Assembly: GCA_950059285.1 (NCBI GenBank)
Contig: CATLTV010000026.1
Span: 1 to 39,346, forward strand
DNA length: 39,346 nt
Direction of reading: 5' to 3'
Source: an uncultured Pseudomonadota bacterium
GTDB lineage: Bacteria > Myxococcota_A > Bradymonadia > Bradymonadales > Bradymonadaceae
Positions 8,526-16,930 of this stretch are shown piece by piece. Both the position numbers and the translations under genes were made by a program. Within the stretch, counting starts at the first letter, position 1, and every line of letters starts with the position of its first letter. The notes below the pieces were generated by a model. That model had not been told where the DNA came from. It was given only the letters and a program-made list of their open reading frames with translations, and did no database searches.

Positions 8526-9923
8526 TTATTTACACTTTTTTGAGTCACCTTCAATGGTCCAACCTGCATCAATAAGCTGTTGACGCGCTTTGGCGGCTTT
8601 GCAGTACGTCAGGCCTTTTGCACCGAACTGGCGAGGAGGCATAGGAAGTTGTTTGGCCCAGCCTTGGAGTGTGGCGTCGTAATTTTTGGTGTCCATGCTA
8701 CAGCCATCTAACATACCTTCCATGTTCGTCACGTTGGTGATGTTCCAAGCATTGAGAGGTTGATTGAATGCGCTGGCTTGATAAAACATATGGCTCATAT
8801 CCGTGACACTGGAAGTGTTCCAGGCGTTCAAAGGCTGATTGAACGACTTGGCATAATTGAACATGTCACTCATATCCGTCACGTTTTTGGTATCCCAGGA
8901 GTTGAGAGGGTGATTGAATGACTTGGCGCTCCAGAACATGCCACTCATATCAGTCACATTTTTGGTATTCCAAGAATCAAGTGGTTGATTGAACGACTTG
9001 GCGTGATTGAACATGCCACTCATGTTTTTGACGTTTTCGGTATTCCAGGAATCGAGAGGTTGATTGAACACGCTGGCTTTAAAGAACATCTGATTCATAT
9101 CAGTCACGTTTTTGGTATCCCAAGAGTCGAGAGGTTGATCGAACGCGCTGGCAGAAGTGAACATGTAACGCATTTGGGTGACGTTTGAGACATTCCAGGA
9201 ATCCAGAGGTTGATTGAACGACGTGGCATGATTGAACATGCCACTCATGTTTTTGACGTTTTCGGTATTCCAGGAGTTGAGCGGTTGATTAAATGACTTG
9301 GCGTAAGAGAACATCCGACTCATATCCGTGACGTTTTCAGTATTCCAATGGTCAAGAGGTTGATTGAACGATGAAGCCAACAAGAACATCTCACTCATAT
9401 CGGTGACATGAGAGAGGTCAGGAGCCTCCTTGTCAGGGAAGATAGACGCCACCTCATCACATCCCTTGAACATACGTTTCATGGATTTCCACTGGATATC
9501 ACCCCATTGCACCACCTTCATCCCACACAGGTTACTGTCTCTCTTGCTTTCCTTGGCAAGCATGTGAGGAAACTGGCCACGAATACGAAACGTGTATGTG
9601 CCTGGTTTTTTATAATCGAGTCTGATCGAGTTCGTGAGTTTTGTATCATCATAGGTCCCATTGTTGTTCCAATCCACATCGTAATTGAAATCACCTTCTC
9701 CTGTGATGATACTGACAAACGTGTTGCCTTTGATGACAGACCTGGCGTCGTCAAGTCTAATAGAAAAGATAAAGGGTCGAGGTTGTGGTTCCAATTCAGT
9801 AGGTTGACCACTCTGTCCAGGCAATCTGGATATCTGAGATGATTCTGATGAAGATTGAACCTTACAGGCCGCCATGGCACACACAAGACTACACAAAAAA
9901 CCAACCTTCATCTTTGCGTTCAT
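8526..9923 (-). CDS. DUF285/BspA-like repeat surface lipoprotein, 9 repeats (array gene 4)
   Basis: A 465-aa paralogue with signal peptide ending AMAAC. Its PKD-like domain is longer than in genes 1-3 and carries DWNNNGTYDD rather than DWDNDG, so the Asp-rich loop has lost acidic residues. Nine repeats follow, several nearly identical (SFNQPLDSWNT or SFNQPLNSWNT forms), then the cap ending in KKCK. GGAG lies 7 nt upstream of the ATG. A 280-bp upstream region shares sequence with the region upstream of gene 3, so duplication took the promoter region along. Confidence 0.84.
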   Translation of the reverse strand: MNAKMKVGFLCSLVCAMAACKVQSSSESSQISRLPGQSGQPTELEPQPRPFIFSIRLDDARSVIKGNTFVSIITGEGDFNYDVDWNNNGTYDDTKLTNSIRLDYKKPGTYTFRIRGQFPHMLAKESKRDSNLCGMKVVQWGDIQWKSMKRMFKGCDEVASIFPDKEAPDLSHVTDMSEMFLLASSFNQPLDHWNTENVTDMSRMFSYAKSFNQPLNSWNTENVKNMSGMFNHATSFNQPLDSWNVSNVTQMRYMFTSASAFDQPLDSWDTKNVTDMNQMFFKASVFNQPLDSWNTENVKNMSGMFNHAKSFNQPLDSWNTKNVTDMSGMFWSAKSFNHPLNSWDTKNVTDMSDMFNYAKSFNQPLNAWNTSSVTDMSHMFYQASAFNQPLNAWNITNVTNMEGMLDGCSMDTKNYDATLQGWAKQLPMPPRQFGAKGLTYCKAAKARQQLIDAGWTIEGDSKKCK

Positions 9924-10272
9924 ATTTATTCTCCGTCATTCATTACAATGAGTTAGCAACTACAGCGGTTAAAATCATGGTGTACGGGCTCTTACTGGTC
10001 TGAAGAATGCGAGAGCTTTGTCAGGCAAATCAACAGCAATACAAGGCACATTCTTTGATTTTCCTTCTCGATCCTGGTTTTGAATCTTGTTCTAAAATGC
10101 ATGGTATCTGCACTGTTGTCACCGGGTACAAGCCAAGAAAGTTGATACCTCTTCGAAAACCAAGCATACAGCGGTGGAAGAACACATCAATGTCACTGCA
10201 CAAATCAAAGTTATAACCTCCTTAGATTAAACCCATAAATATTTGAAAATAATAATATTTTCATAAAAACAA
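9924..10272. other. Non-coding spacer, likely upstream region of array gene 4
   Basis: No credible gene. A plus-strand frame at 10007-10216 has no ribosome-binding site and no family resemblance. The segment near 10095-10125 (core GGTATCTGCAC) matches 8451-8475 upstream of array gene 3, supporting duplicated promoter regions. Confidence 0.5.
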
Positions 10273-10345
10273 TGAACAGATGGGTCGGTATGTGTGGGCG
10301 AAAAATCTTCGATTTTTCGCCCACACATACCGACCCATCTGTTCA
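10273..10345. terminator. Perfect 35-bp hairpin, 3-nt loop
   Basis: Arms 10273-10307 and 10311-10345 are exactly complementary around TTC; this is the longest stem in the window. It lies 20 bp past the end of array gene 5 (10366). Read on the minus strand the stem is followed by a short T-rich run, so termination is plausible here. Confidence 0.75.
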
Positions 10346-10365
10346 GGAGCACCGAATGATAAAAA

Positions 10366-11709
10366 TCAGCGACATTGCAAGCCCTCATCTTTCACAACCC
10401 AACCCGAGTCGATGAGTTTCTGACGTTCAGCCGCAGCATTGCAGTAGGTGATGCCCTCTGCTCCAAAATGGCGAGCAGGCATGGTGGGTTGAGATGCCCA
10501 GCCGATGAGTGTGTTGTCGTAATTTTTGGTGTCCATTCCACAGTAATCAAGCATGTGTTTCATGGCAGTCACGTTGGACACATCCCACTGATCAAGAGGT
10601 TGATTGAATGCACGTACCTCTGTGAACATGCTGTTCATGCTGGTCACACTGGAGGTGTCCCAGGAATTGAGAGGTTGATTGAACGCACCTGCACGGGCAA
10701 ACATCACGTCCATATGGGTGACGTTTGAAGTGTTCCAGGAGCCCAGAGGTTGATTGAATGCACGTGTCGCTGAAAACATGAAGCTCATATTGGTGACGTG
10801 TGAAACATCCCAACTTTCAAGAGGTTGATTAAACGCCATGGTCTCACTGAACATGCCACTCATATCGGTGACCTGACTGACGTTCCACGTATCCAGGGGC
10901 TGGTTAAACGCGTATGCGCCTGTGAACATATAGTTCATATCGGTGACCTGACTCACATCCCAGGAACCAAGTGGCTGATTGAAGCGCTCCGCACCATAAA
11001 ACATCGCTGCCATGGTCGTGACGCGGGAAACGTTCCAGGTTTGTAGTGGCTGATTGAAGTACATGGTTGAGGTGAACATGGCCTGCATGTTTGTGACATG
11101 GCTTACATCCCATTGATCAAGTGGCTGATTGAAATCTCGAGCTCCAGCGAACATTTGATCCATGTTTGTAATATGACTTACATTCCAGTGGTTTATGGGC
11201 TGATTAAAACTCCATGCGTTGGCGAACATGTAGCTCATATCGGTGACCTGAGAGAGGTCTGGCGAGTCTTTGGTAGAGAATGTAGGCGAAACTTCCCTGC
11301 ATTTCATGAACATGGAGTTCATCGATTTCCATTGAATATCGCCCCATTGCAATACATTCATCCCACATAGCCCCGAGGGTTGGGCATAGATGTGTGGAAA
11401 CTCCCCGCGAATACGAATCGTGTAAGTGCCAGGCTCTTTATAGTTGTGTGAGGCTCCACCTGTGAGGTTTGTCTCATCAAAGGTGCCATCGTTATCCCAG
11501 TCCACGTCATAGTCATACTTGAACTCGTCTTGAACAGGCACGATCTTGACAAGACTTGAATCAGTCAATGCAATCGAGAAGATAAACGGTTTAGCCGATG
11601 TCACATCAGCGTCAGTGCTCGCCTGTGTTGACTCAACTGGAGTGGTATGGCGACACGCAGCACACATGCAAAACAGGGCAACTAAACCAGATATTGACTT
11701 CATTCTCAT
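10366..11709 (-). CDS. DUF285/BspA-like repeat surface lipoprotein, 9 repeats (array gene 5)
   Basis: A 447-aa paralogue, more diverged: signal peptide ending MCAAC, PKD-like domain with DYDVDWDNDGTFDE, cap LCGMNVLQWGDIQWKSM, and nine repeats with unusual spacer residues (QTWNV, GSWDV, ESWDV, DQWDV). The C-terminal cap keeps TYC and a final QC. A TTG at 11721 would extend the frame, but GGAGG lies 5 nt before the ATG at 11709, which is preferred. Upstream, a MITE-like element (11795-12159) lies 85 bp from the start and may have altered the promoter. Confidence 0.84.
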   Translation of the reverse strand: MRMKSISGLVALFCMCAACRHTTPVESTQASTDADVTSAKPFIFSIALTDSSLVKIVPVQDEFKYDYDVDWDNDGTFDETNLTGGASHNYKEPGTYTIRIRGEFPHIYAQPSGLCGMNVLQWGDIQWKSMNSMFMKCREVSPTFSTKDSPDLSQVTDMSYMFANAWSFNQPINHWNVSHITNMDQMFAGARDFNQPLDQWDVSHVTNMQAMFTSTMYFNQPLQTWNVSRVTTMAAMFYGAERFNQPLGSWDVSQVTDMNYMFTGAYAFNQPLDTWNVSQVTDMSGMFSETMAFNQPLESWDVSHVTNMSFMFSATRAFNQPLGSWNTSNVTHMDVMFARAGAFNQPLNSWDTSSVTSMNSMFTEVRAFNQPLDQWDVSNVTAMKHMLDYCGMDTKNYDNTLIGWASQPTMPARHFGAEGITYCNAAAERQKLIDSGWVVKDEGLQCR

Positions 11710-11789
11710 CCTCTCCTCCAACGCTTTTTTTGTTCATATACACGTCAGCCAGTATGAATGAGACACTGCGGCGATAACAGCAGAAACTT

Positions 11790-12164
11790 GAGGTTAAGAG
11801 GGTGTTGACAGTTTCATCGTTTCCTTTCAAAAGTATGGTGAGTTTGAGGTACACAAAAAGAGCGTAGAGCAAGGTTTCAGGCGCTCAAGAGGCTCTTTCT
11901 TACGTTGTTTTGCGATTCAAAAACCTCTGGAGTTTCACTGCGCTTCGCTGCGTTCATCTCTGTAGGTTTTTGTTGCAAAACGCTCCGTCAAATTCCTCGT
12001 TTCGCCTCTTATACATAAGCTCTGAATTGACTTAAGCTATTCATAGATCAAGCAATTTCGTCTTAATCAAAGGCTACACAAAAAATTTGTCGTCGCTCGC
12101 CTTATTGGGAGGTTGTGATGTGCATGACCTGACTTCTGAACGCTGTCAACACCCTCTAAGAGGT
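11790..12164. mobile_element. MITE-like element, 365 bp, with 5-bp target duplication
   Basis: The element spans 11795-12159. Its ends are TAAGAGGGTGTTGACAG (11795-11811) and the inverted CTGTCAACACCCTCTAA (12143-12159), matching at 16 of 17 positions. GAGGT flanks it on both sides (11790-11794 and 12160-12164) as a target-site duplication. It encodes no protein. An internal imperfect hairpin around 11910-11982 pairs a TTTTGCGATTCAAAAACCT segment with its near-complement. It lies between array genes 5 and 6, just past the stop of gene 6. The same end truncates hsdS at the left edge. Confidence 0.8.
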
Positions 12165-12173
12165 GATGAAACG

Positions 12174-13379
12174 TCAGTCACACTGTTTGGAGTCCTGATA
12201 AATATTCCAACCTGCATCAATGAGGTGATGTCGTGCTTCCTCAGCGTGACAGTATGTCATCGCATTGACACCAGGAGTATGTGGGGGCATGGGGAGCTGC
12301 GCAGCCCATCCCATCAGTGTTGCGTCATAGTTGCTTGTATCCATACCACAGTCATTGAGCATATCGCCCATCTCCTCCACACCAGAGATCGTCCAACTCC
12401 CAAGCGATTGATTAAACGCTGTGGCGTCAGCAAACATGCCATTCATTCGGGTTACATGTGAGACATCCCACCGATCAAGCGGCTGATTAAACGCTTTTGT
12501 GTGGTCAAACATATAGCTCATTTCAACCACACGTGAGACATCCCAGGAGTTGAGAGGTTGATTAAATGCATCCGCACCACCAAACATTGAGCTCATCTCT
12601 GTCACGTGCGATACGTCCCAGGCATCGAGAGGTTGATTAAACGCTTCTGCGTCAAAAAACATCGAGCTCATATCCGTGACATGTCCCACGTTCCATGATG
12701 CAAGCGGCTGATTAAACGTCTCTGCACCAGAGAACATCCCATACATGGTCGTGACCTGGCTCACATCCCATTGATCAAGCGGCTGATTGAACGCTTCTGC
12801 ATCATAAAATACCTGAACCATTTCATGGACATGTGACACATCCCAGTGGTTCAAGGGCTCATTCAATGTCTTCGCGTTGGCAAACATCCAGCTCATATCG
12901 GTGACCTGAGAAAGATCTGGCGCATCTGACCTGGGGAATGTGGGCGAAACAGTACGACAATCCGCAAACATACGTGTCATCGATTTCCATTGAATATCGC
13001 CCCATTGTAACACCTTCATCCCACACAGGTTTGAACCGCCATCATCCTGTCTTGCGAGCATGTGAGGAAACTGGCCACGAATGCGGATTGTGTAGGTGCC
13101 AGGCTCTTTGTAGTCGTGTGAGACTGAGTCTGTAAGGTTTGTCTCATCAAAGATGCCATCGTTGTCCCAATCCACCCCATAATTAAACTCACCTTCACCT
13201 GTGTGAATCGCTACCGAGGTTGTGTCTCTGAGGTCGATCGCGAAGATGAACGGCGCATATGCCTTCTGCTCTCCATCGGAGGCAAGCTCTACCAGTTCAT
13301 CTGATGGGGCAGGTTGATGACGACATGCAACGTGCATGCTGAGCATGGCGCTCATCATGATAATACCTTTGATGCTCAT
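12174..13379 (-). CDS. DUF285/BspA-like repeat surface lipoprotein, 7 repeats (array gene 6)
   Basis: A 401-aa paralogue, the most diverged of the array. Signal peptide ending MHVAC, PKD-like domain with DWDNDGIFDE, cap LCGMKVLQWGDIQWKSM, and seven repeats, the first degenerate (LNEPL) and the last altered (FNQSLGSWTI). The C-terminal cap reads TYC and KQC. AGGAG lies 5 nt upstream of the ATG. First in transcription order among the six. The MITE-like element begins within 15 bp of its stop. Function as for the other array members: exported surface protein, ligand unknown. Confidence 0.84.
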   Translation of the reverse strand: MSIKGIIMMSAMLSMHVACRHQPAPSDELVELASDGEQKAYAPFIFAIDLRDTTSVAIHTGEGEFNYGVDWDNDGIFDETNLTDSVSHDYKEPGTYTIRIRGQFPHMLARQDDGGSNLCGMKVLQWGDIQWKSMTRMFADCRTVSPTFPRSDAPDLSQVTDMSWMFANAKTLNEPLNHWDVSHVHEMVQVFYDAEAFNQPLDQWDVSQVTTMYGMFSGAETFNQPLASWNVGHVTDMSSMFFDAEAFNQPLDAWDVSHVTEMSSMFGGADAFNQPLNSWDVSRVVEMSYMFDHTKAFNQPLDRWDVSHVTRMNGMFADATAFNQSLGSWTISGVEEMGDMLNDCGMDTSNYDATLMGWAAQLPMPPHTPGVNAMTYCHAEEARHHLIDAGWNIYQDSKQCD

Positions 13380-13532
13380 GAGTTCTCCTGTTCATGGGTC
13401 CAATCATGCGTCATGCTATACATATCAACCCGATGACATTCAACCCACAAACCTTAATATTTTTTGTAGACTTTTTGATATAAAATATTGAAAAACAAAG
13501 GCATTTTATGAACAAATCATATACTTGCACCT

Positions 13533-14249
13533 CTACAAAAACAACAGAAACTCAATGATGTGGGGGTCAACATCATCATGGTGTTGTTGGAAGTCATCAA
13601 TACACTCACGCAGGAACATACGAGTGCGCTTGTGCTGTGTATGCACGCGATTTTTAAACTTCTGGATAGTATCGGGTGAAGAGAAGTTCTGAGCCGTACA
13701 CTGCTGTTCAAACCAGTCCTCAAAATCGCTGTGTACAGCGAGCATAATGAGACGCTCAATGCATGAAGAGAGGTTATCGCGCTGATCACGGCGAGAGGCG
13801 TACTTCTGGACAATCATGTCAGCAAACATTTTTGATTTACCGATAAGATTCAACGCTGTGGAGTACTCAAGCTCACGATCAATTTTTCTATCACCATTAA
13901 ACATTTCTGTACAAATTACAGCATCATTTTCAATATTATTTCGATAAAATCGTTGAGAATAACGTCGTAAAGAGCCCTTGCTTCTGCGCAGGGATGTCTT
14001 GAGGAAGGCGATGGCCTGAGTCAAGGTCAGGCCATTTGAATGGCATGTAATGGAGGGCGGATTGGTGAGCCAGAGCACAGCAAGTCGCTGTAGGGCCTCA
14101 TCATAAAAGGTGTGTTGCTGTACAATGAGTGTATAGGCTTGCTCAAGGAGCACACATACAGCCTGCTGACGCTCCTGTATGTCGATATGCTCGTTGTGGT
14201 CGGAAAGAGTGTGGATAGCCTGAACAAGTGGGTGTGTTGTGGTTTGCAT
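13533..14249 (-). CDS. Unrecognised helical protein
   Basis: A 238-aa, His- and Gln-rich, predicted largely helical cytosolic protein with no signal peptide. A basic patch (RRSKGSLRRYSQRFYR) lies near the middle, and the C-terminal third is rich in charged residues. I do not recognise the family; a nucleic-acid-binding role is only a guess from the basic patch. The ATG at 14249 is chosen because AAGGAG lies 8 nt upstream; a longer frame from 14339 lacks a site. A separated 12-bp inverted repeat lies upstream at 14328-14405 and may be an operator. Confidence 0.6.
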   Translation of the reverse strand: MQTTTHPLVQAIHTLSDHNEHIDIQERQQAVCVLLEQAYTLIVQQHTFYDEALQRLAVLWLTNPPSITCHSNGLTLTQAIAFLKTSLRRSKGSLRRYSQRFYRNNIENDAVICTEMFNGDRKIDRELEYSTALNLIGKSKMFADMIVQKYASRRDQRDNLSSCIERLIMLAVHSDFEDWFEQQCTAQNFSSPDTIQKFKNRVHTQHKRTRMFLRECIDDFQQHHDDVDPHIIEFLLFL

Positions 14250-14327
14250 GGTGTTATCTCCTTGTGTCCAAATGCATGTGCGAGCATGTGTCGCGGTGTA
14301 AGGAGATTGTGCAGACCAGGGCGGAAA

Positions 14328-14405
14328 GGTTTTTTCCACCCCCTCAAGTTTTTCAATTTTTTGTTTTTTTCATTATTTTTTATTGTGCTCAATGTGGAAA
14401 AAACC
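14328..14405. promoter_or_regulatory. Separated perfect 12-bp inverted repeat upstream of 13533-14249
   Basis: GGTTTTTTCCAC at 14328-14339 and GTGGAAAAAACC at 14394-14405 are exact reverse complements 54 bp apart, with a T-rich spacer. They lie 79-156 bp upstream of the start at 14249. This arrangement fits two operator half-sites bridged by a regulator, or a long-loop RNA stem. No regulator is known. Confidence 0.4.
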
Positions 14406-14503
14406 ACGCCGCGCATCACACTCAACACAAACCTATTAATTCAATATCATTATTATAATTCAAATACTTAAGTTAATAATTTTGCATCAATACAGCATAC
14501 ATA

Positions 14504-14534
14504 AAAGAGCCTGACCGTGATGGTCAGGCTCTTT
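14504..14534. terminator. Hairpin, 13-bp perfect stem, 5-nt loop
   Basis: Arms 14504-14516 and 14522-14534 pair around GTGAT. It lies 20 bp past the 3' end of the cytochrome c gene (14554), and the A-rich start of the left arm gives a U-rich end on the minus strand, so it looks like a normal intrinsic terminator. Confidence 0.8.
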
Positions 14535-14553
14535 GCGAATCACATGTAGTTGT

Positions 14554-15273
14554 TTAGTGATCCTCTTCGCAGCGCTCGCTCATGTCATAGCCACGCGACT
14601 CGGAGAGGGCCAGCAAATATGCAATCACTTCATTGGCTTGCTCATCAGTCAATGGGATTGGAGGCATATCGTCATCACCCTCCTGAATCACTTCTCTGAG
14701 CTCGGTGTCGCTCTCTTCTGCAACCTCTTCCAGAAGATCAGGCCCAAGTCCTGTACCGAGCGCATCAGCACCATGACAACTTGCACAGTATGTCCCATAA
14801 AGCTGCTTGCCCTGTGTATCTGCTGTTGGATCTTCCACAGGAAGAATCACACATTCATCCTGTTCCTCTTCCTCTTCCTCTTCCTCCTCCTCCTCTTCTT
14901 CCTCTTCTTCCTCTTCTTCGTGTTCTTCTTCCATATCAGGAGTCATCACACCCATATCAACATCAGGAACAGACGTGTTCATATCCACAGGCAGTGTTGT
15001 CCCCATATCGTCCTCTGTGGGACAGATACAAGCGCTCCAGCGCTCACCACCATCAATACACTCCTGCACACCTTCGCCACCTCCAACACAAGGACACTCC
15101 ACCACGCGACCTTCTGCACACACGGACTGCGTACTACTCATATCAACCGTGGCTGCATTGTGTTCAGATGTGGTGTTGGATGCATCCTCATCGCCACCAC
15201 ACGCCGTCGCCAGAAGTAGCAACATCATACCTGTGACAAGCTGTTTCAATCGCCTTTCATTACACACTAACAT
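14554..15273 (-). CDS. Lipid-anchored monohaem cytochrome c with a poly-glutamate linker
   Basis: A 239-aa lipoprotein. The signal peptide ends in LLATAC. A Thr/Asp-rich region with several Cys follows, then a linker with 19 consecutive Glu, then a class I cytochrome c domain: CASCH haem-binding site at about residue 161 and an axial Met in DDDMPPIP at about 202. It would carry electrons at the membrane surface in the periplasm. The acidic linker is encoded by a GAA/GAG tract around 14873-14930, which is liable to slippage. It lies downstream of the di-haem oxidoreductase gene but is separated by a long hairpin, so it is probably a separate transcript. The partner is unproven. Confidence 0.85.
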   Translation of the reverse strand: MLVCNERRLKQLVTGMMLLLLATACGGDEDASNTTSEHNAATVDMSSTQSVCAEGRVVECPCVGGGEGVQECIDGGERWSACICPTEDDMGTTLPVDMNTSVPDVDMGVMTPDMEEEHEEEEEEEEEEEEEEEEEEEQDECVILPVEDPTADTQGKQLYGTYCASCHGADALGTGLGPDLLEEVAEESDTELREVIQEGDDDMPPIPLTDEQANEVIAYLLALSESRGYDMSERCEEDH

Positions 15274-15329
15274 GAATTTTACCTTTTTAAATTCAATAGT
15301 TTAAGTCAAGCAAACCCAAAAATTCTAAC

Positions 15330-15393
15330 GCGTGAGGAAGAAGGATGAGGGAGAAGACACGCATGTCTTCTCCCTCATCCTTCTTCCTCACGC
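15330..15393. terminator. Perfect 30-bp hairpin, 4-nt loop
   Basis: Arms 15330-15359 and 15364-15393 are exactly complementary around CGCA. It abuts the stop of the di-haem oxidoreductase gene (15395). On the minus strand a weakly T-rich stretch follows some bases later. Confidence 0.75.
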
Positions 15394-15394
15394 C

Positions 15395-16930
15395 CTAGAT
15401 ACTCATCAAGAAATCAATCAGTTGAGCTCTCTCATCCTCCGACAGCTCGCGATAACCCTGTTGGGCCTCGCTCGCCTCACCTCCATGCCAGAGGATTGCC
15501 TCATTGACCGTACGTGCTCGCCCATCATGCAAAAACCTTGCATCAGGCTGACTTGCAATAAACCTCAATGACCATAACGGCGGTGTCCTCCACTCCGAAG
15601 GACCCGCGTCACCTTCCTGAATGTCTGCAAGGTTTTCCCCCATGTCGTGTAACAAGAGGTCTGTATATGGCCAGATGGTCTGGTGATTAAGCCATGCCTG
15701 CGTGTGCTCCGAACCCGTTGTCACGGATGGACGATGACAACCTGCACAACCCACCTGATGAAACAACGCTCGTCCTCCATTCAAGCGCTCCTCATCAAAC
15801 ACCTCTCGGTCGGGCACACCCAACGCGAGCAAGAAATAGGACATCGATTCCAGTGAATCGTGGCTTACTTCAGGTGAGCCGCCTGAAGGTGCATCAAGAC
15901 ATGCTGTCTGACTTGCACGACAGTTTGGCTCTGGAAAAACAGGCGATGTCAGCCCCATATCCTCGGAGAGCGCACCTGCGGTTTGCTGTTTGAGCGTGGT
16001 ATGAATCGCTTTCCAACCAAACCTGCCAAGCTTCATGCTCTGGCTCTCCACATCCCAGACCTGATGAGCACGGCCTGAAATACCATCGCCATCAAGGTCC
16101 TCGGGGTCTTCCCATGCACGAATTGTATCCTCATCAATCGCGTCAAGCAGGCCCATTCCCACCAGGGATGGTGAACGCCGTGGGCCAAGGACTGTCCCTT
16201 CAAGGGGCTCCCCATAAGATACATTTTCAAGTTTAAAATCAATATGTTGCAAACCCGAATCAGAATCCTCTGAAGCGCTCCATCGCACCACTCCCTCGGA
16301 GGGCACACCTGCAAAAGAGAGGTTCTGAAGCTGTGCACCATACGTAGGTTCCGTGCTCCAGGTATCACCTGAGTCTTTGACGCCAAGGCGAAACAAGATC
16401 CCCACGCCCACACCACCACCTGCGGTCAGCGTGGGCGCCTGCCCAGAGGATGGATGACATGAGAGACAGCTTTGCGCCACAAACAAGGGCCCAAGACCAT
16501 CCAACAACTCACGGTTTCCTGGCGCAGCGGTCCAATCAGCCACAAACAGCTCTCGCCCGAGCGATGCTCGGCGCAGCTCCGAGAGTGGGAGATTGGGCGC
16601 AAACTGAAGAAATGGCGTGGCAGGATCGTGACTGATCGTGGCCTCACCACCAGGAGGCGTCAGCTCAGGGAGCATCATCTCGGAAAGATCCTGCTCCATA
16701 TCCATATCTTCAGGTGGAAACATATCCACGAGGACATCAGCGTCCGCCAAGAACGTATCCATATCACTCATGTCCGAGGATACAAGATCGTATTCGCTGA
16801 TGTCCTCATGGGATGCGTCCGCCACATCAATGATGTCAGCATCCTGTCCAGGAGATGCTTCATCATTGCAGGCGAGACATAACAAAATCCAGAGGATACT
16901 CAACCACTTGGATGAGTTATTGATCGGCAT
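15395..16930 (-). CDS. Di-haem oxidoreductase (DUF1111/DHOR family) lipoprotein
   Basis: A 511-aa exported protein. The signal peptide ends in LLCLAC; an Asp-rich linker follows. The family core has ELFVADWTAAPGNRELLDGLGP followed by the haem site CLSCH (about residue 155), and a second haem site CAGCH near residue 395, with RFLHDGRA and ILWHGGEA motifs near the C-terminus as in the DHOR family. Members are periplasmic cytochrome-c-type oxidoreductases often encoded with iron-uptake genes. The start at 16930 is chosen because it begins the signal peptide; the start overlaps the end of the RCC1 gene by 14 bp, indicating coupling. The Fur box upstream of that gene suggests iron control. Confidence 0.85.
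   Translation of the reverse strand: MPINNSSKWLSILWILLCLACNDEASPGQDADIIDVADASHEDISEYDLVSSDMSDMDTFLADADVLVDMFPPEDMDMEQDLSEMMLPELTPPGGEATISHDPATPFLQFAPNLPLSELRRASLGRELFVADWTAAPGNRELLDGLGPLFVAQSCLSCHPSSGQAPTLTAGGGVGVGILFRLGVKDSGDTWSTEPTYGAQLQNLSFAGVPSEGVVRWSASEDSDSGLQHIDFKLENVSYGEPLEGTVLGPRRSPSLVGMGLLDAIDEDTIRAWEDPEDLDGDGISGRAHQVWDVESQSMKLGRFGWKAIHTTLKQQTAGALSEDMGLTSPVFPEPNCRASQTACLDAPSGGSPEVSHDSLESMSYFLLALGVPDREVFDEERLNGGRALFHQVGCAGCHRPSVTTGSEHTQAWLNHQTIWPYTDLLLHDMGENLADIQEGDAGPSEWRTPPLWSLRFIASQPDARFLHDGRARTVNEAILWHGGEASEAQQGYRELSEDERAQLIDFLMSI

Noticed and set aside
10007-10216. Plus-strand frame of 69 codons between array genes
   Set aside because: It lies in a duplicated spacer, has no ribosome-binding site and resembles no protein.
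3705-13379. Regular 75-bp spacing that could suggest a CRISPR-like array
   Set aside because: The units are codons of a protein repeat with no variable spacers of uniform length, and no cas gene is present.
14436-14462. AT-rich Fur-like sequence
   Set aside because: It contains ATCATTATTATAATT but lacks the symmetric core seen at 19121-19135.
14533-15304. Plus-strand frames rich in Ser, Leu or Phe across the cytochrome gene
   Set aside because: They are complements of the poly-Glu tract and the cytochrome coding sequence.
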